Shown here piece after piece: positions 41,525-53,292 of a stretch of 64,000 nt of DNA. The DNA comes from Entamoeba invadens IP1 (taxonomy: Eukaryota > Evosea > Mastigamoebida > Endamoebidae), in the NCBI RefSeq assembly GCF_000330505.1, contig NW_004443770.1:242330-306329 (forward strand). Reading direction: 5' to 3'. A program made the position numbers and the translations under genes. The notes below the pieces were generated by a model that did no database searches, was not told where the DNA came from, and saw only the letters and a program-made list of their open reading frames with translations. Numbering within the stretch: the stretch's first letter is position 1; the number at the start of each line of letters is the position of its first letter.

Positions 41525-43331
41525 ATATATATAACAATCATAATTATTAAACTATTATAAATAACATGATACATTGTAAATAAGATATTGATTTATTTTA
41601 TTATAAATTATAGTTTAAAGTGTTAACATTGGTATATATCATGATGTCTTTACATTTATGTTTTTCTTTTTTTTATTATCTCTATACATTTACAATAAGT
41701 TTTTGTTTGTTGCTCAAAAATGCATAATTAGAAAATAAATAAATAGTGGCTGCAAAATAAACATTTATTTACCAAACACAAATCTTTATATTCTAAATAG
41801 AATGCATAAAACACGTTTTGCCTTTTGTTTTTGTTTGAAAATGATAAAAAATTCAAATTACAAACAATGAATTCATATCTTGCTTCCTCGACAGTGGCAC
41901 GACGTGACTTTCAACAAGTGGTCACAAAACCTCGTGGTAATCAAAGTTTATTTAAATGCGACTACTTTTATTGTTAAAGTTGATTTTATACATTTTTCTC
42001 AATTTTGCGATTTTTGATACTTTTGAAAATGTATTTTAGATATTGTTTGTTTATTTTATACTTATTTTCTTTAAGATTTATTTTTTCAAAGTCGGAACAA
42101 ACAAAAGTGTCTTTTCGTCTTATCTTATTTCTTTTACAAAAAATAGTAAAACCCATTTTTTAAATTATTGTATTTTTCAAAGTTTACAAAAAATCTATTT
42201 ATTTTCCCTTGTTATTGTTTTGATCAATTGCATATTGAAATTTCAAGACACCTCAAAGTCTGTTATTTATTTTTTTTCTTTGTTATTTAATGATGTAATT
42301 GATTTTGAATATTCTGGACCAGTATGTTTTATGATGCAATTTGGTCTTTGTTATATTTTATAATTAATTTTATTATCGTAATTGGTTGTGGACATCTCAA
42401 TAAATTTTTGATCTGACTTTTCCATTGAACTGTGACTTGTTTCTGAAAAGATCAAGCAAAAAAGTGAACCTTTGTTCATCCCAACTTCAACAAAAGGTTC
42501 ACTTTTTTTTACTATAATTTATAAAAATTATAGTAAAATTATATATATACCATAAAAATATACTAGAGCCGTCTTTCCAGGGTGTCAAGCTTTTTTGAAA
42601 AAATTAAAGAAAAAAGGTCATATTTACATTACAATTGACTAAGATTTTTATTTTTTTACAAAATTTGATTTTTCCCGTCCTCGAAGGGTTAATTATTATT
42701 AAAAGTATATCATAAAATTAACAAAAAACGATAAGTAATATTAAATTGTTGTTAATAAGAGTTTGATTCATTTCTTTATTATTTTTTTTTAATTTACTAA
42801 TTTATTGTTGTTATTTTTTTTTAGCAGTTGTTATTATTTTCCCGCTTTTTGTACAAGATTAAACACAAATAATGAATAATGATTAATAGGCCCAAACTTT
42901 ATCATAAATAAAATTTCTTATTAATAACATTATTTAATTATAATGTTTATTACAATAATTTCTCAACTATTATTTTTAATTGATTTAATTAATTACAAAA
43001 ATGTAAAGTGTTGTCAATCTGATATGGTCCATTTGTATTTCCATTCATAATGAATGTTTTCTCTAAAATATTTTTAAAAATTCAAAATCTTAAAAATGGT
43101 TTTTTTCTGAAACAAAAAAAAAATTATTAATCCAATCAATCCATCATAACTAAAAGTGTTTCAATTTTTGTGAAACGTCTACAAAATACACAAAAAGCAA
43201 GACTTTTTTATAATTAATATAAGATCATTAGATCAGATTTCACTCAAACATATCGACTTCCATTATCAATTGTTATTTTATTTTAATTGAAAATGGTCTG
43301 GGTATTTTTACACTAATTGTTTTATCTTTAA
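41525..43331. other. 1.8-kb intergenic stretch between transposons and host genes
   Basis: No supported gene. A strong hairpin lies at 42,458-42,508 (AAAAAAGTGAACCTTTGTT pairing with AACAAAAGGTTCACTTTTTT, 13-base loop). It is followed by a second palindrome ACTATAATTT...AAATTATAGT. The single 106-residue ORF at 42,043-42,363 is Phe-rich and unconvincing. Confidence 0.4.
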
Positions 43332-43341
43332 GAACTTTGAA
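43332..43341 (+). promoter_or_regulatory. GAAC promoter element of the TLDc gene
   Basis: GAACTTTGAA lies 25 bases upstream of the ATG at 43357, in the position described for the Entamoeba GAAC core promoter element. Confidence 0.5.
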
Positions 43342-43356
43342 TAAAAACAAATATCT

Positions 43357-44436
43357 ATGGGCAATGAACAAGGAAAACACCATTTTCAAAAAGGTTCTTT
43401 ACGTGATTTAGTAGGTAAAGAAGACTCTTGTTTGTATACAGATGTATATGGTTCTGCAGAACTCTCTTCTCCTATTACACCAAGAACCCCACGAGTATCT
43501 GAAGATCCTGAAGACAAAGAGAAAACCACCAAAACACAAGAACCTCAAATCAAATCGTCGAAGTCACCAAAGCTATTTTTTAATAAAATTACCCCACCAA
43601 AAAACACAAAAGCTGATAAAAATGAACGAATCGAAAACAACGTTTTCTTCTCGAAAAAAAGATTTAAGTCGTCGCTCAATTTAAAAGAAAAAAGTGAAGA
43701 GCCGAAGCGAATGGCGATAACGCCACGCGTCGAAGATGAGATTCAAAAGTCCCCACGTGTCAAAGTGCATACTTCACAACAAAATGAAAATCGGATGTCA
43801 CTACAGTCTTCCGATGGAGAGAGTACGTTGTCCAATTTATCAAAACGTATTATCAAGAGAAGGGCAACGCGTGACGTTACTAACCTCTTTGAGCCAAAAG
43901 ACACTATATCCTATTTTTTATCTCAAAAGAAAAGAGTTGTACAACTCCTCCAAACAAAATTTGGTCTTAACAAATATTCAGTGTTATACGACTCTACGCT
44001 CGACGAACTTTCTGCGCGCTCTTTCAACTCGAAAATTTCGTGTCAGCAAAACATTTTCATATTTGCAATAACAAAGGAGAATGCCGTCTTTGGGTGCTTT
44101 CAACAGAGTCTAATACCCCCGCCACCCAAGTTCCAGTCACTCCGAACCAAGACAGAGAATTTCTATGTCTTTGGGTTTGCTGATGAATTTTCGGAACCCA
44201 TCATAAGAAACGATATTAAAGATGAGACTGGGATCGTGTTATATCCAAACAAAGAGAATGGTTTTGTTTTCTCGTGTATTGGTGCGTTTTGGATCATGCA
44301 AGACTGGAAATTGTATATACAGCAAAATGTGGGGGGAAGTTTTAATGCAGATCCAACGTGGAAGAATCCATATTTAAGAATCAAAATCCACAAGTTCTTA
44401 AATTTGGATTCTTTAGTAGTCCTTGTATGGGAATGA
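43357..44436 (+). CDS. TLDc-domain protein with N-terminal myristoylation signal
   Basis: Intact, 359 residues. The N-terminus MGNEQGKH fits N-myristoylation. Residues ~20-185 are disordered, rich in Ser/Thr/Pro/Lys, with repeated TPR-V/PRV motifs (ITPRTPRVSEDP, ITPRVEDE, SPRVKVH) that look like phosphorylation or docking sites. The C-terminal half is a TLDc-like domain. FGLNKYSVLYDSTLDELSARSFNSKISCQQNIFIFAITKENAVFGCF is its start, and it ends with a beta-rich LVVLVWE. TLDc proteins are numerous in Entamoeba and are linked elsewhere to oxidation resistance and V-ATPase regulation. The role here is unknown. It is convergent with the next gene, 97 bases apart. Confidence 0.75.
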   Translation: MGNEQGKHHFQKGSLRDLVGKEDSCLYTDVYGSAELSSPITPRTPRVSEDPEDKEKTTKTQEPQIKSSKSPKLFFNKITPPKNTKADKNERIENNVFFSKKRFKSSLNLKEKSEEPKRMAITPRVEDEIQKSPRVKVHTSQQNENRMSLQSSDGESTLSNLSKRIIKRRATRDVTNLFEPKDTISYFLSQKKRVVQLLQTKFGLNKYSVLYDSTLDELSARSFNSKISCQQNIFIFAITKENAVFGCFQQSLIPPPPKFQSLRTKTENFYVFGFADEFSEPIIRNDIKDETGIVLYPNKENGFVFSCIGAFWIMQDWKLYIQQNVGGSFNADPTWKNPYLRIKIHKFLNLDSLVVLVWE

Positions 44437-44533
44437 TGAACATTGTTTTACTAATTTGACTGTTTGTTGTTTGTTCCAAAACGTAAAAAGTGATACAAAA
44501 TACTTCGTTATTGACAGACCTAACACTGTAACA

Positions 44534-46048
44534 TCACTTTGGCGGATCTTGGACTTTTTTGAGCTTCTTTTCTATCTCTTTCTTCTTCTTCTTTTGTTCC
44601 CGCTCGAGTTTTTCCTTCTTCTTGATCTCCTCCTTCAAAAGTTTTTTCTGTGCTTTGCGCTCGACTTCTTGTGACTTCCGCATTTCGCGCGATGACATCG
44701 TTGCGGCTTGTCGCGTCGTCCCGCTCGCCGATTTGATCGACAAAAACGACCGCTCCGATTTCGTCACTTTTTTCGAGTCGGAAAACCGTGGGGAGGTCAT
44801 CGGTTGTAATTGGTACAATCGCATTTGCAGTGTTTTCGAGTATACTTTCTTCTGTCTCAAAATTTCGTTTGTTTTCTCGTATTCTGCCTTCAATTTAGCA
44901 ATTTGCCTGTTTTTGGTATTAATTTCATCTAAAGCCGCAGTGAGGTACATATAGTAGTTTCTCGAGAACGCTTCAAACGAGTGCAATACATTCACATAAA
45001 TATCGAAATCGTTATCTGACGTCGCGCTGAGTGAAAGTGCTTTATCGACTTGTGCTCGAATCTTTGGGTGTAGCATTCTCTTCACTGGTAATATGTTGCA
45101 CTTGATGAGAGATGCCAGTTCAACAACAGAAATGTTTTTCAAAGGTGTCGCCTCGTCTATTGCAAAACTTGTTCGTTCAAAGAGTGCGTCGATCTGTCCA
45201 AACTCATTGAAGTCTTTCACCAGTGCATTTAAGTTGAGAATGTATGGCTCCGTCGAGTGCGTCATCAACTTTTCAAACGTCTCCGCGATGAACAAAATGA
45301 CATCCAAGTCCTGATCTATGTCTTGGAATGCTCTTCTCAGCATTCTCTTGTTCTTCATAAAGTTAATAATAGTCAATTTGATGATTCTACTAAATATCGA
45401 GTTTGTGAAGCCTTTCTCCTTATACTTTTGTTCAGACAAAAGGTCGGAAATGCCTTTCAAAAACATCAAATAGTCTGTTGGTATCAATTTGGTGTTAATT
45501 TCAAAGTCTGTTCTGAACATGAATACAATTTTGAGTAACTGCTGAATAGAGACATAATACTCCTCATTCATCTCTTTGGTGAATTCTTCAGTATTACCCT
45601 TAAAGAGTTGAATATTGATTGAGTGCAAAAGGTCCTTATTTGATAGAAATGATTTTGTTGTTTCTTTGCAGAAGTCAAAAAAGTTGTCGATAGTGTATTG
45701 GTAATTAAAAGCGGAGAAGAATGGGTATGTTTCAGTGATGTCGTTTGGTTTACCTATAAATCAGTGTTATGGCATTTCTTCATTATGAAACAAACCGTTC
45801 TGTAAAAATTCCTTTTGAAATGCCCAAATAAATAAGTCCTGGAGGCGATTGTTAGCTCTAAAATAATCCATCACACAAAGTGCGTTTGTTTGGCAAAAAG
45901 GGTCCTTAGGGTCGTATATCAACTTGGTGTTATTGACTTGTGCGTCGCAAAAGAAAATCCATTTATAACAAACATTACAACAAATCGACATCAAAAGGTT
46001 GGACGACGGATCAAACAAAAGGGAGTCGAGAAGTTCTTTGTCAAGCAT
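44534..46048 (-). CDS. Unknown helical protein with basic coiled-coil tail, two exons
   Basis: Exon 1 is 46048-45796 and exon 2 is 45753-44534, with an intron 45754-45795 of only 42 bases (GTTTGTTTC...TTATAG, read on the minus strand). The join keeps the frame and gives 490 residues. The start ATG at 46048 (MLDKELLDSLLF) is the first ATG in frame. The body is all-helical. Its middle (around INFMKNKRMLRRAF and TEPYILNLNALVKDF) is slightly reminiscent of GAP-type helical domains, but I would not name it. The C-terminus (last ~60 residues) is an extreme Lys/Glu coiled coil ending KKVQDPPK. Probably cytosolic and probably a cytoskeletal or signalling adaptor; this is inference only. Confidence 0.65.
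45754..45795 (-). other. 42-bp spliceosomal intron
   Basis: On the minus strand it reads GTTTGTTTCATAATG...GATTTATAG. It has the Entamoeba 5' consensus GTTTGT and a TAG acceptor. Without removal the frame meets two stops; with removal AAC-G joins GT-AAA in frame (N-G-K). Confidence 0.7.
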
Positions 46049-46855
46049 TAAGTGACTGTTTTGAGTTGTTTGTTTCAATTTCAATTTTCAAAATCGAAAA
46101 CACTATTGTTTCGAAAAACAAATATCAAGTTGTCTTTTTGTTTTCTATAACATTTTTCATTTCATTTTTCCATGATTTTAAATACTATTTTAATTTTTAT
46201 TATTTAACCATTGTTCATATATTTTTTTGTTATATAAAAATTTGTTTTATATTTTTATCTTTTTTGGTTTATTTTTAACAAAATTATAATAAAATTATAG
46301 TTTATTTTGTCAAAATATTATATTATAATAAAAAAAGTTAAAAACCCAAATAAAGAAAAACATAAAAACAAACTATTTTATTTATAGAACAAACAAAATC
46401 GTTTCTGATTTTTTGTTTGAAATAACAAATGTTAATAATAATAATATTGCATATTAATTTCTGTAGTAAAAAGCTAAAAATAATTAAAAAGTATTATGTT
46501 TTGTGTTTTTTGATAAAACATTTTGAAGATTAAAATAGCACTTCAACCATAAGAAAACCAGAATTTTTATTCTTTGTTATTGATAAACATTACAATTTAT
46601 ATTTATCATTTAATTATTAATATTAATATTAATTAATTTACAACATTATATTATATAATTAATCATAAACTATAATATAATATAATATAATATAATATAA
46701 TATAATATAATATAATATAATATAATATAATATAATATAATAATTATAACATATCAAAAAAATTAAAAAATTAATGGAAAAACGCCGAAACAAGGAATAA
46801 CTCATTTAATAGTAAGAATACTATAAATAAATTAACTAACAAAAAGAATTATAAT
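46049..46855. other. Intergenic stretch with (TATAA)14 microsatellite
   Basis: No gene is seen. A perfect 5-bp repeat TATAA runs 14 times at 46,671-46,740, surrounded by other AT palindromes. It separates the 3' end of the BEACH gene from the start of the coiled-coil gene. Confidence 0.7.
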
Positions 46856-49800
46856 TCACAATTTAGTCAAAGTGACGTAGTCCAGTCTATAGAGTAAAGT
46901 TTTTTCAATATTTTCAGTCTCTGTAATAACACAAAAGACCCAATTTTCAGGGGAGTCTGAAACTTCAGCTGGTATTACTAATCTTTTGGCACAGCCATCA
47001 CAATATTCGATTTCAAACGTTGCCAAATGGACGAGTTCTACATGGCGATTACACAGAACTGATACTTCGCTTTGTGTTGCGATAATGACGAAATCGAACA
47101 TAGCGCAACTCATCACTTTCATATCGACAACACGTTCAACGTCTTTGAATTGGCTTGACAAATATGGATTTCCTGCTTCGTCGAGACACACAATTTTCTC
47201 ATCACTTGATAATAAATATGTCACATCTTTTCCAGCAGTCAAATGTAAAATAGTCTCATCGACTGTCACATCAAGTTGGATGTTCCCATTTTTCCACTTC
47301 AAAATTCTATTCCGACAAATCTTACTTTGAAGGAGTACAACACTGTTTTCTACACACAATACATATTCTCCTTTGATGGTCTCTATTAGACTCCCCTCCG
47401 TTGTCACAAACTTGATCTCATCTTTTGTCACAATCACTATGATATACCCACACACGCATACCCGTAGGACATACCCACTCTTTATCACAATATCACGAAT
47501 GGTCACATTCTTCAACCCTATTTTGCCCATCACAATGCCTTCTTTCGTCGGTGCACAGACGTCTTGCACACACCCGTGGAACACTTCTCCCAATACAAAC
47601 CCCTTCTTGACGTGTTTCAACAACACGGCTTGAATACTGTTTTCTGTAATGACGCAGAAGTTGTTGTTATTCATCTCGATTTTCAAAAATCGGTACTTGT
47701 CCTTTTGAAACTCCAATTTGTCGCAATAGAGTGGCTCTTTCGTCACTTTGAAATCGCACCGGAAGATGTTCACAAGCTTATCAAAATTGTATGTGTAGTT
47801 TCTTTCCTTCTCTTTTCTGTAATTTAGAAACGTCGCAGATATCCACTTATGCAACGTCTTTGATATTTTAGGCGACTCCAAAAGCACCTGCATATTCTGC
47901 AAGCACTGTCGTGGCGTCTTTGCAAAATTTTCCGGAAATTTCGAGTTCTTCAGGCTGTTGAGATCACAGAACCATCCCTGTGGAAAGTTTCCCAAGACGT
48001 TTTCAATTGATTTCACTTTCATGTTTTCTTTCCGTGAGTTAAAAGTGTCAAATATAATCACAGGAAAGAGTTTGGAGGAGAAGTAGATGTCCTCCAGACT
48101 TCCACTAAAATCCGAACAGATTTTTGGGAAGATCTGTTGCTTCTCCATTTCATTAATAAATTGCAGATATTTGAAATTGGTCATATCGCCGTCTTGCCAC
48201 AAGATTGATTGTTGTTGCCGAGGGGATGGGGTGTTTCTAGTCTTTGGAGACGAGCTTGAATTTGAACGAGAGATGAGGTTAATTGCTTTAAAGAGTGAAC
48301 TCATCGAACGCGTCTTTTGTTTCGTCCGTGTTTTTGGGAGCTCGAGTAAAACCACCTCATCAAAGTAACTCAACTCGATCTTCTTCAGTTCCTCTTGATG
48401 CTTCTTTAAGTGGTCTTCCACTTCTCTTTCTAACACATTTTTGAATGTGAAGTCGTCAAATATACGCTTTAGGTTTTCATAGAAGCACTTATTAGCACAT
48501 CGAATAGATGGTATTGGTTTAAGAAGGTCTTCTTCTATTAACACAAGAGAATTTGGAAGAATTTTAAAGAGACTTTGGACCTCATGGAGATACCACACAA
48601 AAAAGGAGAGTGACACATTCTGTGGTATCAATGGTATTATGAAATTAAGAAACGAACAAATTGGTTTGAATTGGTCGACATTAAATGTCCCCGACATGAT
48701 AAGAACTTTGATATGAAGAATAAAGAGTCGAACAAATAAGATGTAAATATCCTTATATCCTTCTTTGTTAAAATAATCGACCCATTCATCACTTAGCCAA
48801 TGAAGTGATAAGAACGTGACATATGCATCAACCAACTCGTACTCGTCCAACAAACTTTTTGTCATTGGATCAATCCCATATCCTGTGTTGAGACACACAA
48901 CAGAAAGTATAACACCAACTTCAATGTGACACTCTCCCTCGCATATATATAATGAAATGAGTGAAAGAAGAAATTTGAGAAATTGTTTATTGTCGGGGAG
49001 TAACAGCCGAACAATATCAATGACAGTTTTAATGTGCGTTTTCGTCACTTTCATCGCATTGTAAAAGATTTTCATCACTGCCGGCATCTCACTATCATCT
49101 ATAAACTCAACAACTATTTTACCTAATGAATCCGCCCACGTGGAGACACTTGAAACAATTTGATATATATTATGAGTCCCTCTACATGACCCGATGTCTT
49201 TCATAATATTCGTGATGATCTCTTTCTCTTGTGTAGTAAATGGTGGGTGGAGTGTTTCAAGGTAATACGGCAACACACTGCAATGTTCTCCTGAATTTAC
49301 AGCTCGTTGAAAATCAACATCTTGAAGTGTCGGATTTTCTTCGTCAATGTGAGGTTTCATAAAGTACGACAAATACAGACAAGTGGTGTACATCCCATAC
49401 GAGCAGACTGATGTTTCGTATTTCCCTTTCCCTCCTATTTCAGACCAAATCTGCAAACATCTATTCGATTATTTACGTCCATTCCAATTAAATATGCAAA
49501 TAATAAACAACAAACAGGCGAGCCACTAATTCATTTTGTGATTTGATTTTACAATGAATTTGTTCAATATATGGAAGTAGTTTTATTTGGTACATCGTCA
49601 AGTTTTTATTTAAGAAGTAAGTGATGATGTAAAACACTATCCAATTGTCCGAATTTAATAGATTGAGGCATTCATCAAATAACAGTTCTTCATTATCTAA
49701 TATACTCATCATATACTGACACATCCAAACCTTTGTTTTAATCTCCATATCACCACTTAACAATTTTAATATCTCTTGACACGTGACTTCTTTGAATATT

Positions 49801-51545
49801 TCAAACTTGCGCTCTTGTGGTAAAATCCCGTTGATTTCTTTGATAAAAACGGTTTGTTGCAACGCACTCAATTTGTATGGAAGACTAAAAAGCCTCATAA
49901 AAGTCATTTTAAGAAACATTTTATTCAGCGCCATATTCATTATCCCACACGCCAATTTAATGTGTTCCACTATGATCTCATCACTCTTGTTCAGTATCAC
50001 CAACTCAAGTTGATCAAACATAAAAGTGATGATATGTCTCTCAACACAACACTCCAAAACACTTCTCTCAGATACCATCACACCAAACAACAGTTTAATA
50101 ACACTTTGAATATTTTCTTTTGGTATTTGTGTGATAATCCTCACCAGATCCTTATTGTTAAACTCATTGCTTTATTTATTTCTTCTTTTATTCAAAATGT
50201 GCTTTTTTATTCAAAAAAGAACAAACCAAAATATTATTTTCATCTCCAAAAATGTCAGTCAACTTCCTTTGTAAAAACTCGACAATTGGATGGACAAAAT
50301 AAGTCGTTTTAACATCATACAACAGAACTCCTTCATATGGAGCCATATTCTCACATGTTCCAAATGTTCTCACAAAAGGTTCTTCATTCGAACTCTGCTC
50401 TTTCTACTCGATAAGTTCTTTTTCTCTTTAATACATGTATAAAGAATATATTAATAATAAAAAAGTATTAAACAAACCACAACTCCAATATTCAAAATGA
50501 GTTTCCCTCGTTGCACCTCTTGTTGTGGGACTTTCCAATCGTCGAAGTCGTACCACTTTCTCTCTGCTATCTCTTTGATGTCACTGCAGTCCGAGTACAT
50601 TTTAATACCACTGATTTTGCCTATAAATAACGACCCAACACTATTTTTTTTGCCCCCAATATGAAACACGACATTTTGATTGAATTGGAAATGGTCTAAG
50701 ACATCAAAGACCTTTTGCGTGTCATTGATTTGAATGACAAAATGTTTTTCAGAGCAAAAGATGACGACCGAATTCCATACGCCTATTTTTATCTCGACAT
50801 CAGTGTCGTATTCTTTTGTGAAGGACATGCCCGTCGAGTAACACTTTTGAGACGGAGACGAAACGGTTTTGTTCTCATTCGTGACTTTCTTCCGTATCGT
50901 TTCTCTCTTGATGACAAGATGTTTGGTACTCCCATCGATCATACACGTGATTTTGATTGTTGTTGCATCGAACATGAATACATAAGGGGTCGCATTTGTG
51001 TCGATGTGATCGATTTGGAACTGTGAAGAAAGAGCAAACGACGTGACTGGAAATGACTTCAGTTGAGTGATAAATGAGAGTGTAGTGTTTAGCCCGTTGA
51101 ATAAGTACCACCCTTTAATTGATTGGTTCAACCCACTTTCGATGAGGTACCCCGTCAAGTACGAAGTTTGCATCGGGTTGAGTGTTTTATAATACGAAAT
51201 GATTTTCTGGAAGTTGGTCTGTGTCAAGTTGAATGGCGCTATTTTCATTGCGGACCGAATTAGCACTTTGGACACGTCATCATTTTGTTCCTTTTCTATA
51301 AGTTCTAAAAGAGCGGAAAATAATTGTGGTTCCAATGCCTTATAATTCACAGGGATCTCTATTAGTTTTTCAAAGAGCTCAAAAATCTCTTTGGTTGGAT
51401 AGAGACGTAACACGTCGTAAAAATTGCTTTTTAATTCATAGTAATACGTTTTGCTGTCGACGGGTAAACTGTTCTGAACGCCACAAAGTAGATTGTATTG
51501 GTCTACTGACCCAGAGCACGGCGTAATTGCTGTGCTTGAAAGCAT
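46856..51545 (-). CDS. BEACH-domain protein (divergent), four exons
   Basis: Exons 51545-50478, 50403-50227, 50150-49516 and 49460-46856 join in frame to 1,494 residues. All three introns (74, 76 and 55 bp) begin GTTTGT and end AG. The N-terminal third has a concanavalin-like beta domain (FQIDHIDTNATPYVFMF ... VVFHIGGKKNSVGSLFIGKI), as in neurobeachin-type proteins. A long helical solenoid follows, then a Ser/Pro-rich linker. A degenerate BEACH domain comes next: ILWQDGDMTNFKYLQFIN for the usual W..G.ISNF.YL..LN, and LLESPKISKTLHKWI for LES..VS..L..WID. The C-terminus is a beta-propeller-like region. BEACH proteins act in vesicle and lysosome traffic. The domain has lost several consensus residues. 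Confidence 0.75.
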
Positions 51546-52122
51546 CAATTTTTTTCATTTTTTAGTTGGAAGTTTTCTTTTCATATTTTCAGACGAACGT
51601 TTTGATTATTTTGAAAAGTATTGATGGACTGTTGAAGAAGATGGAGAGAAAATCTTTATGCATTTTTTTCAATGAAATAACGGGTTTGTTTTTTCCATTT
51701 CGAAAATGTTGTTTTATTTCCTTTTTTGCTTCGCTCTTCTTCATCAAACTAAAAAACTTGTTTGTATGAAATAAGTTACTATTATTTACTATGTTTAATA
51801 ATGATTTTTTATCATAAAACAATAATTTGAAAAACTCGATATCTAAAATTAGGTATTCAATTAAATGTTATAAATAACATTTATTACAACTTTAATTGAA
51901 ACGAAAAAACAAACAAGTTTTTTTTATTAGTTCTTATTAATATATTAATTAATTAAAATACTAATTCAAAACAAATTTTGAATTAAAAAACATGCAATTT
52001 AAAAATATTCGTTAATTAAATGTAGACAATTATTATAATTACTTATTATTATTAATTATAATAAATTTAAATAATTAGTACTTTATTACAATTTACAACA
52101 AATCGTAAATTATGATCTTTTA

Positions 52123-52730
52123 AAGAGAAAGGACGGACATGGGGACCAAGGACGGGAATATAGGCCGAAGGACGTCCTCCCGTTATAAAGGACGTCCTCC
52201 CTGTGTATATGGTGTTTTTTCTATTATTTTCGCGTCCGCGGCATTTTTAAAACTATATAATGAGTTATAATATTACTATAAATTTACTATTATAAAATAT
52301 AATTATTTCCAAAAATAAATTTAATCAAAGACAAATTTTAAACAACAAGTAATTTCGTTATAAATTAATGGTTTTTATAAAAAAAGCAAATTTAATTAGT
52401 TTTTCAAAACTTAATGGTAAAATGAAAAAAAAATGATAAATTTTTATAAACCAATAATATATAACAAAATTACTTGTTAAATAGTTTTTGTCTTTGAATT
52501 AATTTATTTTTGGAAATAATTATATTTTTTGATTGTATATTTATAATAAAAATATACTTCGTTATATAGTTTCGATAATGAATAAAAAATGCCGCGGACA
52601 CGAAAATAATAGAAAAGACACCATATACACAGGGAGGACGTCCTTTATAGCGGGAGGACGTCCTTAAACCACAAAGGACGTCCTTCGGCCTATATTCCCG
52701 TCCTTCGTCCCCGTGTCCATCCTTTCTCTT
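52123..52730. mobile_element. 608-bp foldback MITE with AGGACGTCCT repeats
   Basis: Both ends read AAGAGAAAGGAYGGACAYGGGGAC inward, and the two arms stay alignable for about 280 bases each, so nearly the whole element is one inverted repeat. Near the ends lie palindromic AGGACGTCCT units: two in the left arm (52,168-52,198) and three in the right arm, one with an extra TTAAACCACAA spacer. A second shared block contains the CCGCGGAC sequence. It encodes nothing. Flanking sequences show no clear target duplication. The repeated decamer probably marks transposase-binding sites. Confidence 0.8.
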
Positions 52731-52927
52731 AAAAATATTTCATTTGAAATAAAAAAATATAATTATAATCAACACAATAATTTATAGAAAAATTTTACTA
52801 TAAAAAATCATAAATATATTAAAACAGAAAAAATCATAAAGTAACCAATGAAAGCCCTAGTACTATTGTAAATATTCAAAAACTAATATATAGTAAAAAA
52901 ACTAGAACTAGTAATAAAAGCACAACT

Positions 52928-53164
52928 TTGAAAACCACATTCTTTCACACCATCTGGATGGTCGTCCGTATAAAAAATGGTCTTTGGACCAAATTCCCTG
53001 ACATCTCGGAGATATTCGATGTGATCACGCCGTGTGTCCAGGACACACCACACGTCATTCAAACAACACTTCTTCAAGGCGGTGGCAACGATGCCATTCT
53101 TGACATAGACAACAACGTCGACTTTTGTTTTAAGCAGCCAGAGATTGAGATGGACTTCTCCTGA
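52928..53164 (+). pseudogene. Truncated 3' end of an unknown host gene
   Basis: An open frame of 78 codons with host-like, GC-richer codon use (FHTIWMVVRIKNGLWTKFPD ... NNVDFCFKQPEIEMDFS, TGA at 53162-53164). It has no ATG start of its own and no promoter; in-frame reading fades upstream toward the foldback MITE at 52,730. It appears to be the surviving end of a gene whose upstream part was lost. No family is recognised. Confidence 0.35.
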
Positions 53165-53292
53165 CTACTAATTGAGTGTATGTTTGCACTGGCTTTTCAG
53201 AACCCATAGAAATAGTATTTTACTATAAAATTTAGCATTTGTTTTATATTAGCAACATAAAATACGGCAACTATTTGTTAGAGTCTTATGCC

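Noticed and set aside
42043..42363. 106-aa Phe-rich ORF
   Set aside because: Composition is what T-rich intergenic DNA gives by chance; no promoter and no motif.
44534..46048. Assignment as a RasGAP
   Set aside because: Only a vague helical resemblance; no arginine finger or FLR-type motif could be found, so no family name is given.
51566..51822. Overlapping short ORFs on both strands upstream of the BEACH gene
   Set aside because: Low complexity, lie in the BEACH upstream region, no family features.
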